In this document: in pieces, positions 25,110 through 33,567 of the stretch
Numbering within the stretch: position 1 is the stretch's first letter
Layout: each line of letters starts with the position of its first letter
Source: Shimia thalassica
Lineage (GTDB): Bacteria > Pseudomonadota > Alphaproteobacteria > Rhodobacterales > Rhodobacteraceae
Assembly (NCBI RefSeq): GCF_001458215.1
Contig: NZ_CYTW01000007.1
Span: forward strand, 62,001-126,000
Reading direction: 5' to 3'
Length of the DNA: 64,000 nucleotides
Position numbers and translations under genes: made by a program
The notes under the pieces: generated by a model
Seen by the model: only the letters and a program-made list of their open reading frames with translations
Database searches by the model: none
Told to the model about the DNA's origin: nothing

Positions 25110-25802
25110 ATGCAGCCACATATCATTCCCGGAAATCCGCCGATAGAGGTGATTCTGCGCCATTCAACCAGAGCGCGACGGATCAGCCTGCGTGTGTCGC
25201 GTCTTGACGGTCGGGTCACGCTGACATTGCCCAAAGGCGTGCGCGAGGCCGAGGCGCTGGATTTTGCGCGGCAAAAGCAGGATTGGCTGCGCCATCAGAT
25301 TGCACGGCAACCGGATCAGGTGCAGGTGGGCATCGGGGTTGAGCTACCGTTTGAAGGGCGCCCTTTGTTGGTCACGCATGGCGCTGGGCGCAAAGTGGAT
25401 ATCGCACAAGGAGAGTTGCGCGTTCCCGGCTCGGTGGACCGCACAGCGGCGCGCTTGCAAGGGTGGCTAAAAGAAATGGCGCGGGATCGCCTGACCGCGG
25501 CGTCAGATCGCTATGCCGCGCGTCTGGGAAAATCCTACAGCCGAATCACGATGCGGGATACCCGCTCGCGCTGGGGGTCGTGTTCGTCCGCAGGGGCCCT
25601 TATGTACAGTTGGCGCCTGATATTGGCGCCCGCGACGGTCCTTGAATATGTCGCGGCGCATGAGGTTGCCCATTTGAAAGAAATGAACCACTCGTCCGCC
25701 TTTTGGGGCACCGTTGATGACATCCACGGCCCCTGTATGGAACAACGCAAATGGTTGCGGGACAACAGCGAGTTTCTGCACAGATATCGATTTGGCGATT
25801 GA
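25110..25802 (+). CDS. YgjP-like zinc metallohydrolase (SprT/M48-like)
   Basis: The ATG at 25110 is preferred over 25059 because GGAGAG precedes it and the protein then starts at MQPHIIPGNPPIEV. The 230-residue protein belongs to the YgjP/DUF45 family. The zinc site is HEVAHLKEMNHSSAFW (about 184-199), with the catalytic Glu in HEVAH. The motif SRWGSCSSAGALMYSWRL just before is the other family hallmark. Members are predicted metal-dependent hydrolases; substrates are not established. Cytoplasmic, no signal peptide. Confidence 0.9.
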   Translation: MQPHIIPGNPPIEVILRHSTRARRISLRVSRLDGRVTLTLPKGVREAEALDFARQKQDWLRHQIARQPDQVQVGIGVELPFEGRPLLVTHGAGRKVDIAQGELRVPGSVDRTAARLQGWLKEMARDRLTAASDRYAARLGKSYSRITMRDTRSRWGSCSSAGALMYSWRLILAPATVLEYVAAHEVAHLKEMNHSSAFWGTVDDIHGPCMEQRKWLRDNSEFLHRYRFGD

Positions 25803-25814
25803 CTTGGAAATTTT

Positions 25815-25824
25815 TGTGATCACA
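25815..25824. promoter_or_regulatory. Palindrome TGTGATCACA upstream of a GntR regulator
   Basis: A perfect 10-bp palindrome lies 9 bases before the ATG of the GntR gene. FadR-subfamily GntR proteins often bind short sites with GT...AC halves and repress their own gene, so this may be an autoregulatory operator. A chance palindrome cannot be excluded. Confidence 0.35.
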
Positions 25825-25832
25825 TTTGTCCC

Positions 25833-26483
25833 ATGTTGACACAACCACGCCCCCAAGACTCGGCCAGTTCGGCACATGAACGCGTTTACCGTCGTTTGCG
25901 CACGCGGATCATGCACGGCGAAATCGAACCCGGGCAGGCGTTGACGCTGCGCGGGATCGGCAAGGAATACGAAGTCTCGATGACACCCGCACGCGAGGCG
26001 GTACGACGTCTTGTGGCCGAAGGTGCGCTGTTCTTGTCAAACTCGGGTCGCGTATCGACGCCAGAGCTGTCCAGCGAACGTATTGAAGAGCTGGCCGCGC
26101 TTCGGGCCCTGATTGAGGTCGAGCTGGCCAGCCGCGCATTGCCTCGGGCGCATATGGCGCTGATTGACCGCCTTCAAGCGATCAACGGCAATGTTGCGCA
26201 GGCTGTCGAAAACCGCGATGCCGTCAGTTATATCAGGTCCAATCTTGAGTTTCACCGAACCCTTTATTTGCGCGCGCAAGCCCCGGCGATGCTGGCGATG
26301 GCGGAAACTGTCTGGCTCCAACTTGGCCCGACGATGCGGGCGCTTTACGGCAAGCTGCGCAAAAAAGAGCCGCCCCATTTTCATCGGTTGATTATCGCGG
26401 CGCTGAAGGCGGGCGATGAGCCCGGCCTGCGTCTGGCTGTGCGCTCGGACGTCACGCAAGGGCTCAAGATGCTGGCGCGCTAA
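25833..26483 (+). CDS. GntR family transcriptional regulator (FCD domain)
   Basis: This 216-residue protein has a winged helix at about 15-80 (RVYRRLRTRIMHGEIEPG, then LTLRGIGKEYEVSMTPAREAV in two parts) and an FCD ligand-binding domain at about 90-210 (LAALRALIEVELASRAL and FHRTLYLRAQAP). FCD regulators usually sense organic acids or amino acids and repress catabolic genes. The start has a weak ribosome site. No catabolic operon is beside it, so its target is unknown; the palindrome at 25815-25824 may be its own operator. Confidence 0.88.
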   Translation: MLTQPRPQDSASSAHERVYRRLRTRIMHGEIEPGQALTLRGIGKEYEVSMTPAREAVRRLVAEGALFLSNSGRVSTPELSSERIEELAALRALIEVELASRALPRAHMALIDRLQAINGNVAQAVENRDAVSYIRSNLEFHRTLYLRAQAPAMLAMAETVWLQLGPTMRALYGKLRKKEPPHFHRLIIAALKAGDEPGLRLAVRSDVTQGLKMLAR

Positions 26484-26594
26484 CGCGCCGCTCCCGCCCT
26501 TTTGATACCACATCACAGATGCGGTCCAAAACGTTGGGCCGTGCCGCGCCATAGGCGCGGCGTCCGCTTGTGACTTGAAGCGTCCCGTCCCGTG

Positions 26595-27557
26595 TTAAGC
26601 GGCGAGACCTTTGCTGCCCATCTGTAGAAACTTCTCTCTGCGGGCTTTGACGAGCTGTTCCGGTGTAAGGTTGCCCAACTCCCGCAGCATATCGCCAATC
26701 GCGCGACCAACGGCCTCGATAGTGGCCTGACTGTCGCGGTGGGCGCCGCCTTTTGGCTCGGAAATGATACGATCATTTACCCCGAGTTTTTGCAGATCTT
26801 GTGCTGTCAAACGCAGGGCCTCTGCCGCCTCGCGCATTTTCTCGGCGTCTTTCCACAAGATCGACGCACAGCCTTCTGGCGAGATCACGGAGTACACCGA
26901 ATGTTCGAGCATCGCCACGCGGTTGGCAGTGGCAAAAGCCACCGCGCCACCGGACCCACCTTCGCCGATCACGACAGAGATGAGAGGCACACCAATCTGG
27001 AGACATTTTTCGGTCGAGCGTGCAATGGCTTCGGATTGGCCGCGCTCTTCTGCACCTTTGCCGGGATAGGCGCCGGGCGTGTCGACAAGCGTCACAACAG
27101 GCAAGCCAAATTTGTCAGCCATCTCCATCAGGCGAATCGCTTTGCGATACCCTTCCGGACGGGCCATGCCGAAGTTGCGTTCAATACGCGACTTGGTGTC
27201 ATTGCCCTTTTCATGGCCAATGACCATGACGGGAGTGCCGTCAAAACGCGCCAATCCACCCATGACGGCATGGTCGTCAGCGAAATTGCGATCCCCTGCG
27301 AGGGGTGTGTATTCGGTGAACAGAGCGTCGATGTAATTCTTGCAATGTGGACGTTCCGGATGACGCGCGACCTGACATTTGCGCCAAGGGGTCAGATCCT
27401 TGTAAAGATCGTCCAGAAGTTCAGCGGCCTTGCGGTCAAGCGCTGCGGCTTCGTCCGCAACGTCCATTTCCTCGTTCTGGCGCGCCATCGCACGTAATTC
27501 TTCGGCTTTGCCTTCGATCTCGGCCAATGGCTTTTCGAAGTCGAGGTAATTGGTCAT
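26595..27557 (-). CDS. accA: Acetyl-CoA carboxylase carboxyltransferase subunit alpha
   Basis: AccA with AccD transfers the carboxyl group from carboxybiotin to acetyl-CoA, giving malonyl-CoA for fatty acid synthesis. The ATG at 27557 (GGAGAG upstream) starts [20 protein letters not shown], the usual N-terminus; the open frame continues to 28049 but that part is antisense to the AraC gene. The 320-residue length is normal. Conserved segments include [48 protein letters not shown] and GEGGSGGA. Confidence 0.96.
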   Translation of the reverse strand: MTNYLDFEKPLAEIEGKAEELRAMARQNEEMDVADEAAALDRKAAELLDDLYKDLTPWRKCQVARHPERPHCKNYIDALFTEYTPLAGDRNFADDHAVMGGLARFDGTPVMVIGHEKGNDTKSRIERNFGMARPEGYRKAIRLMEMADKFGLPVVTLVDTPGAYPGKGAEERGQSEAIARSTEKCLQIGVPLISVVIGEGGSGGAVAFATANRVAMLEHSVYSVISPEGCASILWKDAEKMREAAEALRLTAQDLQKLGVNDRIISEPKGGAHRDSQATIEAVGRAIGDMLRELGNLTPEQLVKARREKFLQMGSKGLAA

Positions 27558-27710
27558 GGCGCTCTCCGGTTCAGTGGTGCGGATTGGTATATGACCCTGC
27601 GGCACGCCAAATGCAATGGATTGCAAACACAAGGCAGGCGACAATGGCACACATTCAGCAAGATTTGTGCATCTTCGAGATGGCAAAACGGATACTGGAA
27701 CTTGGATGAA

Positions 27711-28553
27711 ATGAATATGTCGATGCAGTATGAAAAACGGATGTTGCGTGTGTTGCAATACATTCACGACAACCCGGCCGGTGATTTGTCTTTGGACCGT
27801 CTGGCAGAAGAGGCCGCGATGTCGCGGTTTCACTGGCATCGCGTATTTCGCGGCATGACAGGGGAAACCTGTGCCCAGGCCGTCCGACGGGTTCGTCTGC
27901 ACAAGGCGGCGAACCTCTTGCTTGAGGGGAAAATCGACCCTGCAAAGATGGCCGCGCATGTCGGATACGACAATCCACGCAGCTTTGGTCGTGCGTTTGC
28001 TGCGCACTATGGCCTCAGCCCATCCGAGTTCCAGAAACAGGGACGTCACACCGTTCCTTTGCTATCTCGGAAAGAAGGAGAGTTTGCCGTGTACCCCATT
28101 GAAATTCGAAAAGAGCCGGCCCGCAAAATTATGGGCCTCAAGCACATCGGCCCCTATCATGAAATCGGCCAAAAATTCGAGGCGTTCAGCACCATCTGCC
28201 GGTCGCGGGACCTGTGGCCACAGTTTGGCCAAATGGTGGGCGTGTATTTCGACAGTCCCGATGAAACGCCTGCGGGCGAGCTGCGCAGCCTTGCAGGGGC
28301 TGAATGGCGCGGGGCGACCGCTCCGGCGGAAATGGAGCAGGTTGATCTGCCTGCTGGTCGCTATGCCGTTTTGACCTACAAAGGGCCATACGCAGGTCTC
28401 GGGCTGGCCTATGATGCCTTGTTTGGTCAGTGGCTTCCCAACTCTGGTGAATTGCCGGCAGATGCCCCCTGTTTCGAGGTGAGCCAGAACTGCCCGCTCA
28501 ATACCACGCAACAAGAGTTGGTGACCGAAATTTGCCTTGCTTTGGAGGGGTGA
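27711..28553 (+). CDS. AraC family regulator with GyrI-like effector domain
   Basis: The ATG at 27711 gives a 280-residue protein; 27717 and 27723 are alternative starts. Residues about 8-110 form two helix-turn-helix motifs of the AraC type ([19 protein letters not shown] and [20 protein letters not shown]), placed at the N-terminus. Residues about 125-280 form a GyrI-like/SOUL-type small-molecule domain ([34 protein letters not shown]). This order is that of Rob/SoxS-like multidrug regulators such as those sensing hydrophobic compounds. The next gene, another GyrI-like protein, starts 7 bases later and is probably co-transcribed. Confidence 0.9.
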   Translation: MNMSMQYEKRMLRVLQYIHDNPAGDLSLDRLAEEAAMSRFHWHRVFRGMTGETCAQAVRRVRLHKAANLLLEGKIDPAKMAAHVGYDNPRSFGRAFAAHYGLSPSEFQKQGRHTVPLLSRKEGEFAVYPIEIRKEPARKIMGLKHIGPYHEIGQKFEAFSTICRSRDLWPQFGQMVGVYFDSPDETPAGELRSLAGAEWRGATAPAEMEQVDLPAGRYAVLTYKGPYAGLGLAYDALFGQWLPNSGELPADAPCFEVSQNCPLNTTQQELVTEICLALEG

Positions 28554-28560
28554 CACTGTC

Positions 28561-29196
28561 GTGGAGAAGCTTGATTTCAAAAAGGTCGACAAAGCGTTCT
28601 ACACCGGAAAGGCCGGGGTTTGGGATATTCTCGATGTTCCGGCGTGGTCTTTCATTATGGTGGACGGACAGGGAAATCCAAACGGGCACAGTTATGCCCG
28701 TGCCCTCGCGGCGCTGTATCCGGTGGCCTATGCGATCAAGTTCGCCAGCAAAGCCGTCGGTAATGACTATGTCGTGCCCCCGCTCGAAGCCTTGTGGTGG
28801 GCAGAAAATCCCGATGCTTTTACCCAAAACCGTCGGGATGAATGGCAATGGACTGTTATGTTGCGTGTTCCTGAAACCGTGAGCCGCGATACGTTTGAAC
28901 GTGGCCAGGGCGCGCCTGCGGCCAAGCTCGAGAAAAAGAAGCAGGATGTTACTGCGGTCTCTGAGTTGCGACTGGCCACGTTATCCGAGGGGAGATGCCT
29001 GCAAACCTTGCACATCGGACCATACACGGATGAAGCCCCCGTGCTGGCCAACCTGCATGACAGGGTGATGCCTGACTTGGGGGTGACCTTTCACGGCCCC
29101 CATCACGAGATCTATCTAAGCGACCCGAGACGCACAGATCCCCAAAAGCTCAAGACACTCTTGAGGCAACCCGTTCAGCCCAGCACAACAGGGTAA
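28561..29196 (+). CDS. GyrI-like small-molecule-binding protein
   Basis: The GTG at 28561 is chosen as start, with GGAGGGG about 11 bases upstream; an in-frame upstream codon at 28537 would overlap the AraC gene. The 211-residue protein carries a stand-alone GyrI-like domain (VWDILDVPAWSFIMVDGQGN, LHIGPYTDEAPVLANLHDRV, HHEIYLSDPRRTDPQKLKT). Such proteins are thought to bind or hydrolyse small ligands and often sit beside AraC-type regulators. It overlaps the convergent LysE gene by 22 bases at its 3' end. Confidence 0.85.
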   Translation: MEKLDFKKVDKAFYTGKAGVWDILDVPAWSFIMVDGQGNPNGHSYARALAALYPVAYAIKFASKAVGNDYVVPPLEALWWAENPDAFTQNRRDEWQWTVMLRVPETVSRDTFERGQGAPAAKLEKKKQDVTAVSELRLATLSEGRCLQTLHIGPYTDEAPVLANLHDRVMPDLGVTFHGPHHEIYLSDPRRTDPQKLKTLLRQPVQPSTTG

Positions 29197-29768
29197 AGTG
29201 AGGCAACTAGCAGTCCCGCCATCGTCCAGTTAAACATCGCTAGACGGGCGGGGCTGTTCAGCAAACGCCTCATTTGTTGCCCCATGATGGTCCAGCTGCT
29301 GACGCAGGGCAGGTTGATTACCCCGAACACAGCCGCCACAAACCCAACGGCAAGCAATGACCGGTCAGGCGCATAGAGCGTGATCGCGGTGAGCGCCATT
29401 GTCCAGGCCTTCGGATTGACCCATTGAAACAGCGCTGCTTGTAAAAACGTCATCGGAGTGCCGCTGGACGTGCCCTGGTCGGGTGAACCGGCATTGGCGA
29501 TTTTCCACGCCAGCCACAGCAAGTACACGATGCTCGCAACCTTGAGAATGGTATGCGCAACCGGAAAGGTGTCGAAGACGCCCATCAGCCCGATCCCAAC
29601 CATCACGACCATAAGCGTGAAGCCGATTCCAATGCCCAGCATATGGGGAATCGAGCGCCGGAAACCAAAGTTCGCACCCGAAGCCATCAACATAAGATTG
29701 TTCGGTCCGGGGGTGATCGAGGACACAAAGGCGAAAACCGCGAGGGCAGAGAGGATATTATAGGTCAT
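29175..29768 (-). CDS. LysE family amino-acid exporter
   Basis: This 197-residue inner-membrane protein has about six hydrophobic segments and the LysE signature near its start (FVSSITPGPNNLMLMASG). Family members export lysine, threonine, homoserine or other amino acids by proton exchange. It is divergent from an Lrp/AsnC regulator with a 73-base gap (29769-29841), a typical exporter/regulator pair in which Lrp activates the exporter when the amino acid accumulates. The substrate is not fixed by the sequence. Confidence 0.92.
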   Translation of the reverse strand: MTYNILSALAVFAFVSSITPGPNNLMLMASGANFGFRRSIPHMLGIGIGFTLMVVMVGIGLMGVFDTFPVAHTILKVASIVYLLWLAWKIANAGSPDQGTSSGTPMTFLQAALFQWVNPKAWTMALTAITLYAPDRSLLAVGFVAAVFGVINLPCVSSWTIMGQQMRRLLNSPARLAMFNWTMAGLLVASLYPVVLG

Positions 29769-29841
29769 ACAAGCAACTATGCGGAATTCACGGGCGTTAG
29801 TGGTTGTCTTTTTGTGTGATTTTCACTTAATTTTGCAACTT

Positions 29842-30294
29842 ATGAGCAAGATTGACAAAATAAATGAAAAGATATTGCAAGCGCTGACAGCTGACGGGCG
29901 CATGAGCAATCTCGATCTGGCAGAGCGGGTGGGCCTTTCGCCGTCTGCGTGCCTGCGTCGGGTGCAAGAGTTGGAACGCACCGGCGTGATCAAAGGGTAT
30001 CGCGCGGTTCTGGATCGTGCCGCGATGGGGGTCGGGTTTGCGGCCTATGTCACCGTAGGTTTGAAAGAACATACCAAATCGGCCCAGCTGGGGTTCGAAC
30101 GCGCCATGGCGCTGTCTCCCGAAGTGCGAGAATGTCACAATGTGACCGGTTCATTCGAGTATATTTTGCGGGTCGAGGCCGCAGATCTCAATGCATACAA
30201 AGCATTTCACACGGATGTTCTTGGCACGGTGCCGCATGTGAACGCCATCACGTCCTATGTCGTGATGGATTCTCCAAAAGACGAACGCGCCTGA
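29842..30294 (+). CDS. Lrp/AsnC family transcriptional regulator
   Basis: The ATG at 29842 starts MSKIDKINEKILQAL and gives 150 residues, the usual length; the frame is open from 29779 but that stretch lacks family similarity. The N-terminal winged helix (DGRMSNLDLAERVGLSPSAC, then RRVQELERTGVIKGY) is followed by a RAM ligand domain (VRECHNVTGSFEYILRVEA). It probably controls the divergent LysE exporter and itself in response to an amino acid. Confidence 0.92.
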   Translation: MSKIDKINEKILQALTADGRMSNLDLAERVGLSPSACLRRVQELERTGVIKGYRAVLDRAAMGVGFAAYVTVGLKEHTKSAQLGFERAMALSPEVRECHNVTGSFEYILRVEAADLNAYKAFHTDVLGTVPHVNAITSYVVMDSPKDERA

Positions 30295-30310
30295 ACAGAC
30301 GCGCCCATTC

Positions 30311-30928
30311 CTATCCCTTGATCGCTGCCCGAAGGGCCGCTTCGGGGGATGTGAGCACGGGTGTCTTCAAATCGGCCAAAAGGGGGGCTGCCTGGGCCAT
30401 GCTGGCTTGGGCAAGGATCACACAGGCAAAGTCGCGTTGTTCCAATGCGTCCCGTACGCCACCGGCCATACAGGCGGCAAAGGCTTCGAACTGTCCGGCT
30501 TCGAACAAGGGCCAGAATTCACTGAGGTTCAGGGGGGCGACTTCTGCGGGTGTGTTCGCGGCGGCAAGAGCCGCTTCCAGCGCCTGCAACGAGGGTTGCG
30601 CGGTGCTGTCCAGCGCATAGACCAAAAGAATAGGACCGCCGATTGCTGCGGCTTCGGCCATCATGGGGGCGTCAATCCGAATGGCGCCCGCCTGTGTCGC
30701 GGCTTCTCCGATGGTGGTGCAGGTGCAGATGACCGTGCCCTCTGCTGCTTTGATTGCGGTCGCGATCTCGTCACGCAGACCCGTGCGCAGGCCATGTTTC
30801 TGTGCAGACCTGAGCCAGTCTTCCCGAACAAGTTGCATAAGGTCGGCTTGGGGCGCGATGCGTTCTGCCAAAGCTTTGAACGTCGGGACATGCGCGCCGG
30901 ATGTATGAATCAGTGTGATTGTGGTCAT
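30311..30928 (-). CDS. Aspartate/glutamate racemase-like protein lacking the second catalytic Cys
   Basis: The ATG at 30928 gives 205 residues starting MTTITLIHTSGAHVPTFKAL. The first catalytic cysteine of the Asp/Glu/hydantoin racemase superfamily is present in VICTCTTIGEAA. At the position of the second cysteine, where family members read LGC or LAC, this protein reads VILAQASMAQAA, so glutamine replaces cysteine. Two-base racemisation therefore seems unlikely; single-cysteine relatives act as decarboxylases or isomerases. It is immediately downstream of mcl1 on the same strand but beyond a hairpin terminator. Substrate unknown. Confidence 0.78.
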   Translation of the reverse strand: MTTITLIHTSGAHVPTFKALAERIAPQADLMQLVREDWLRSAQKHGLRTGLRDEIATAIKAAEGTVICTCTTIGEAATQAGAIRIDAPMMAEAAAIGGPILLVYALDSTAQPSLQALEAALAAANTPAEVAPLNLSEFWPLFEAGQFEAFAACMAGGVRDALEQRDFACVILAQASMAQAAPLLADLKTPVLTSPEAALRAAIKG

Positions 30929-30949
30929 GGCGACACTTAAGTGAACAAA

Positions 30950-30990
30950 CGGACAAAAGACAACGGGCGGCGCCATCGGCACCGCCCGTC
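30950..30990 (-). terminator. Hairpin terminator downstream of mcl1
   Basis: On the minus strand ACGGGCGG and CCGCCCGT (plus 30963-30970 and 30982-30989) form an 8-bp stem with additional GCC/GGC pairing inside, followed by TGTCTTTTG. It lies 22 bases past the mcl1 stop. Confidence 0.7.
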
Positions 30991-31011
30991 TTAACTTGAT
31001 CTCGGCGGACC

Positions 31012-31974
31012 TTATCCGTTTTGCGCGATCAACTCGGCCTGTGCCACGATCACTTCGGCCTGCTTGATAGACGCGATGTCAACCAAACGACCTTTGTAAA
31101 CGGTTGCGCCTTCGCCATTGGCCTTTGCCGTTTCCATCGCGGCAAGGATTTCGCGTGCTTCGGAAACAGCTTCTTCCGACGGTGTGAACACTTCGTTTGC
31201 GAGGGCGATCTGCTTGGGGTGGATGGCCCATTTGCCAACCATACCAAGGGTCGCCGAGCGTTTCGCCTGTGCGATATATCCATCATCATCCGAGAAGTCG
31301 CCGAACGGGCCGTCGACCGGCAGAACGCCGTGGGTGCGGCAGGCTGCGACGATTGCGGTCTGTGCCCAGTGCCAGGGGTCCGACCAATGCTTTTCGCCTT
31401 CGCGCAGCATGTAGTAGTTTTCCTGCGTGCCACCGATGCCTGTGGTTTGCATGCCCATCGACGCGGCAAAGTCAGCAGCACCAAGGCTCATCGCCTGCAA
31501 ACGTGGCGACGAAGCAGCAATCGCTTCGACATGTGCGATACCCGCAGCGGATTCGATGATGACTTCGAACGAAATCGGCTTTGTCCGGCCTTTGGCGGTT
31601 TCGATTGCCGTAACCAGCGCGTCAACGGCATAGACGTCTTCGGCACAGCCCACTTTGGGGATCATGATCTGGTCAAGGCTGTCGCCTGCCTGCTCGAGAA
31701 GGTCCACAACGTCACGATACCAGTATGGCGTGTCTAGACCGTTGATGCGGACAGACATATATTTGTTGCCCCAATCAACCGTGTTCAGTGCTTCGATGAC
31801 ATTGGCGCGCGCGACGTCTTTGTCAGAAGGGGCAACCGAATCTTCGAGGTCCAGATTGATCACGTCAGCGGCAGAGGCTGCCATTTTCGGAAACAGTTTG
31901 GTGTTCGAACCTGGGCCAAACAGCTGACAGCGGTTTGGGCGGGCGGGGGCGGCGGGCTGAATACGAAAGCTCAT
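31012..31974 (-). CDS. mcl1: L-malyl-CoA/beta-methylmalyl-CoA lyase
   Basis: This 320-residue CitE-superfamily enzyme cleaves L-malyl-CoA to glyoxylate and acetyl-CoA and beta-methylmalyl-CoA to glyoxylate and propionyl-CoA in the ethylmalonyl-CoA pathway. The sequence matches the alphaproteobacterial Mcl1 type: RPNRCQLFGPGSNTKLFPKM at the start, the metal-binding segment VINLDLEDSVAP, the conserved FEVIIESAAGIAH, and GAADFAASMGM. The ATG follows GAGAGGACC. Other ethylmalonyl-CoA pathway genes are not adjacent, which is usual for scattered pathway genes in this group. Confidence 0.93.
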   Translation of the reverse strand: MSFRIQPAAPARPNRCQLFGPGSNTKLFPKMAASAADVINLDLEDSVAPSDKDVARANVIEALNTVDWGNKYMSVRINGLDTPYWYRDVVDLLEQAGDSLDQIMIPKVGCAEDVYAVDALVTAIETAKGRTKPISFEVIIESAAGIAHVEAIAASSPRLQAMSLGAADFAASMGMQTTGIGGTQENYYMLREGEKHWSDPWHWAQTAIVAACRTHGVLPVDGPFGDFSDDDGYIAQAKRSATLGMVGKWAIHPKQIALANEVFTPSEEAVSEAREILAAMETAKANGEGATVYKGRLVDIASIKQAEVIVAQAELIAQNG

Positions 31975-32488
31975 GTCGGTCCTCTCGGTAAGGAAATTTC
32001 GTCAGAATTGGGTAAAGCGTTATTAAATTGCGTCGCGGCGTGCAAGTGAATTTTGCGGTTGCAGAAATTCCAACGCTGCGTTGCGGCGCCGCCGGCACCA
32101 ATATGTGTCTTGGTGGGAAGGATCACATGAAAGGAAGAAATTTGGGTCAGTATTTGTGACATAATGCGGTGCTCGCTTGCTTTGCCGCCCTGTGTTTCAT
32201 GACAATCAGGCGCCGTTCCGGCCCGGGCAATGCGCCTCCTCCAACTCTAAATCCACGCGCGGGATGTCGTGATCGAACCCGTTGCCACTCAAAAAGTGAA
32301 TCAGCGGATGATTCCTGAGGGGAAGGGAAGAAAAGAGACAGTTGTCGTGACCTAGTGGAAGAAAATTCGATAAAATTTAAAAAGAATGAAAGGAACTTGC
32401 ACGAAAGGCGGCAATGTTCACGTATTAGGTATGATTTTGCAGAACAAACAAGGGAAGCTCTCGTCCAAGATAGAAAAGGATTCCCGTC
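31975..32488. other. Long divergent intergenic region between mcl1 and dgcN
   Basis: These 514 bases hold the promoters of mcl1 (minus) and dgcN (plus). The part at about 32290-32480 is AT-rich. No tRNA, riboswitch or clear promoter consensus was recognised. On the minus strand 32206-about 32320 reads like the end of a protein (see findings). The long minus-strand frame at 32147-32845 that crosses it is antisense to dgcN and is not taken as a gene. Confidence 0.6.
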
Positions 32489-33490
32489 ATGATCAAAACT
32501 CCATACCTGCTGTTCTTGGGTGACGCGCCCGACCAATTGGCTGCCAAAGTTGCTCAAGGCATCAAAGACTGGCGTCCTGAAAACGCTGTAGGCCAGTTCC
32601 GCATGGAAGGCTGCAAGGCTGACGTCGGTCTGGCGGACATGACACTTCTCGAAGCCAAAGAAGCCGGTGCAAAGACACTGGTTATTGGTGTTGCGAACCG
32701 TGGCGGTGTCATCTCGCAAGAATGGAAAAAAGTTTTGGTGATGGCGCTGGAAGAAGGTTTCGACCTTGCATCCGGACTTCACAACCTGCTGCGCGACGAA
32801 CCTGATCTGGTTGCGGTCGCCGAGGCAACCGGCCAAGCTCTGCATGATGTGCGTGTTCCCGAAGTGGAATACCCGATCGCAAACGGCAAAAAGCGTGCCG
32901 GCAAGCGTTGTCTGGCAGTTGGAACCGACTGTTCGGTTGGCAAGATGTATACCGCTTTGGCAATGGACGCAGAAATGCGCGAGCGTGGTTTGAAATCAAC
33001 CTTCCGCGCAACAGGCCAGACCGGCATCCTGATTACAGGCGACGGTGTGCCGTTGGACGCGGTGATTGCCGACTTTATGGCGGGCTCTGTCGAATATCTG
33101 ACACCTGACAACGACTCCGATCACTGGGATCACATCGAAGGTCAGGGCAGCTTGTTCCACGTGTCCTATTCCGGTGTGACAATGGCATTGATCCACGGCG
33201 GCCAGCCAGACGCATTGATCCTTGCACACGAGCCGACACGCGAGCACATGCGCGGCCTGCCCGAGTATCAGCAACCGTCACTGGAAGCCCTGCGCGATAT
33301 GGCGTTGTCCTTGGCCAAAGTCGGGAACCCCGATTGTCAGGTCGTCGGAATTTCCGTCAACACCCAGCACATGGCTGAAGATTCAGCCAAAGCCTATTTG
33401 GCCGAGTTGGAAGACAGCATGGGCTTGCCGGCAACCGATCCCTATCGTTTTGGCGCTGGCAAGCTGGTGGATGCGCTCGTCGCTCTGTAA
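32489..33490 (+). CDS. dgcN: N-acetyltransferase DgcN (DUF1611)
   Basis: This 333-residue DUF1611 protein has an N-terminal Rossmann-like domain (PYLLFLGDAPDQLAAK) and a P-loop NTPase-like C-terminal domain with the motif VGTDCSVGKMYTAL near residue 150. DgcN is described in marine bacteria as an N-acetyltransferase that acetylates D-glutamate, handing N-acetyl-D-glutamate to the racemase DgcA for conversion to the L form. The next gene is dgcA, 77 bases downstream, as expected for the pair. An AGGA site precedes the ATG. Assignment is by pairing and family, the substrate by analogy. Confidence 0.88.
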   Translation: MIKTPYLLFLGDAPDQLAAKVAQGIKDWRPENAVGQFRMEGCKADVGLADMTLLEAKEAGAKTLVIGVANRGGVISQEWKKVLVMALEEGFDLASGLHNLLRDEPDLVAVAEATGQALHDVRVPEVEYPIANGKKRAGKRCLAVGTDCSVGKMYTALAMDAEMRERGLKSTFRATGQTGILITGDGVPLDAVIADFMAGSVEYLTPDNDSDHWDHIEGQGSLFHVSYSGVTMALIHGGQPDALILAHEPTREHMRGLPEYQQPSLEALRDMALSLAKVGNPDCQVVGISVNTQHMAEDSAKAYLAELEDSMGLPATDPYRFGAGKLVDALVAL

Positions 33491-33567
33491 GTTACGCCTG
33501 AGTTTCGAGGGGCCAGCGCCGTGTCGGTGGCCCCCGACCGACCACAAAACGAAAAAGGGGCCAGCGG

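Noticed and set aside
32147-32845. Long minus-strand frame across the mcl1-dgcN gap
   Set aside because: Its N-terminal half is antisense to the confidently identified dgcN and its composition does not resemble a known protein.
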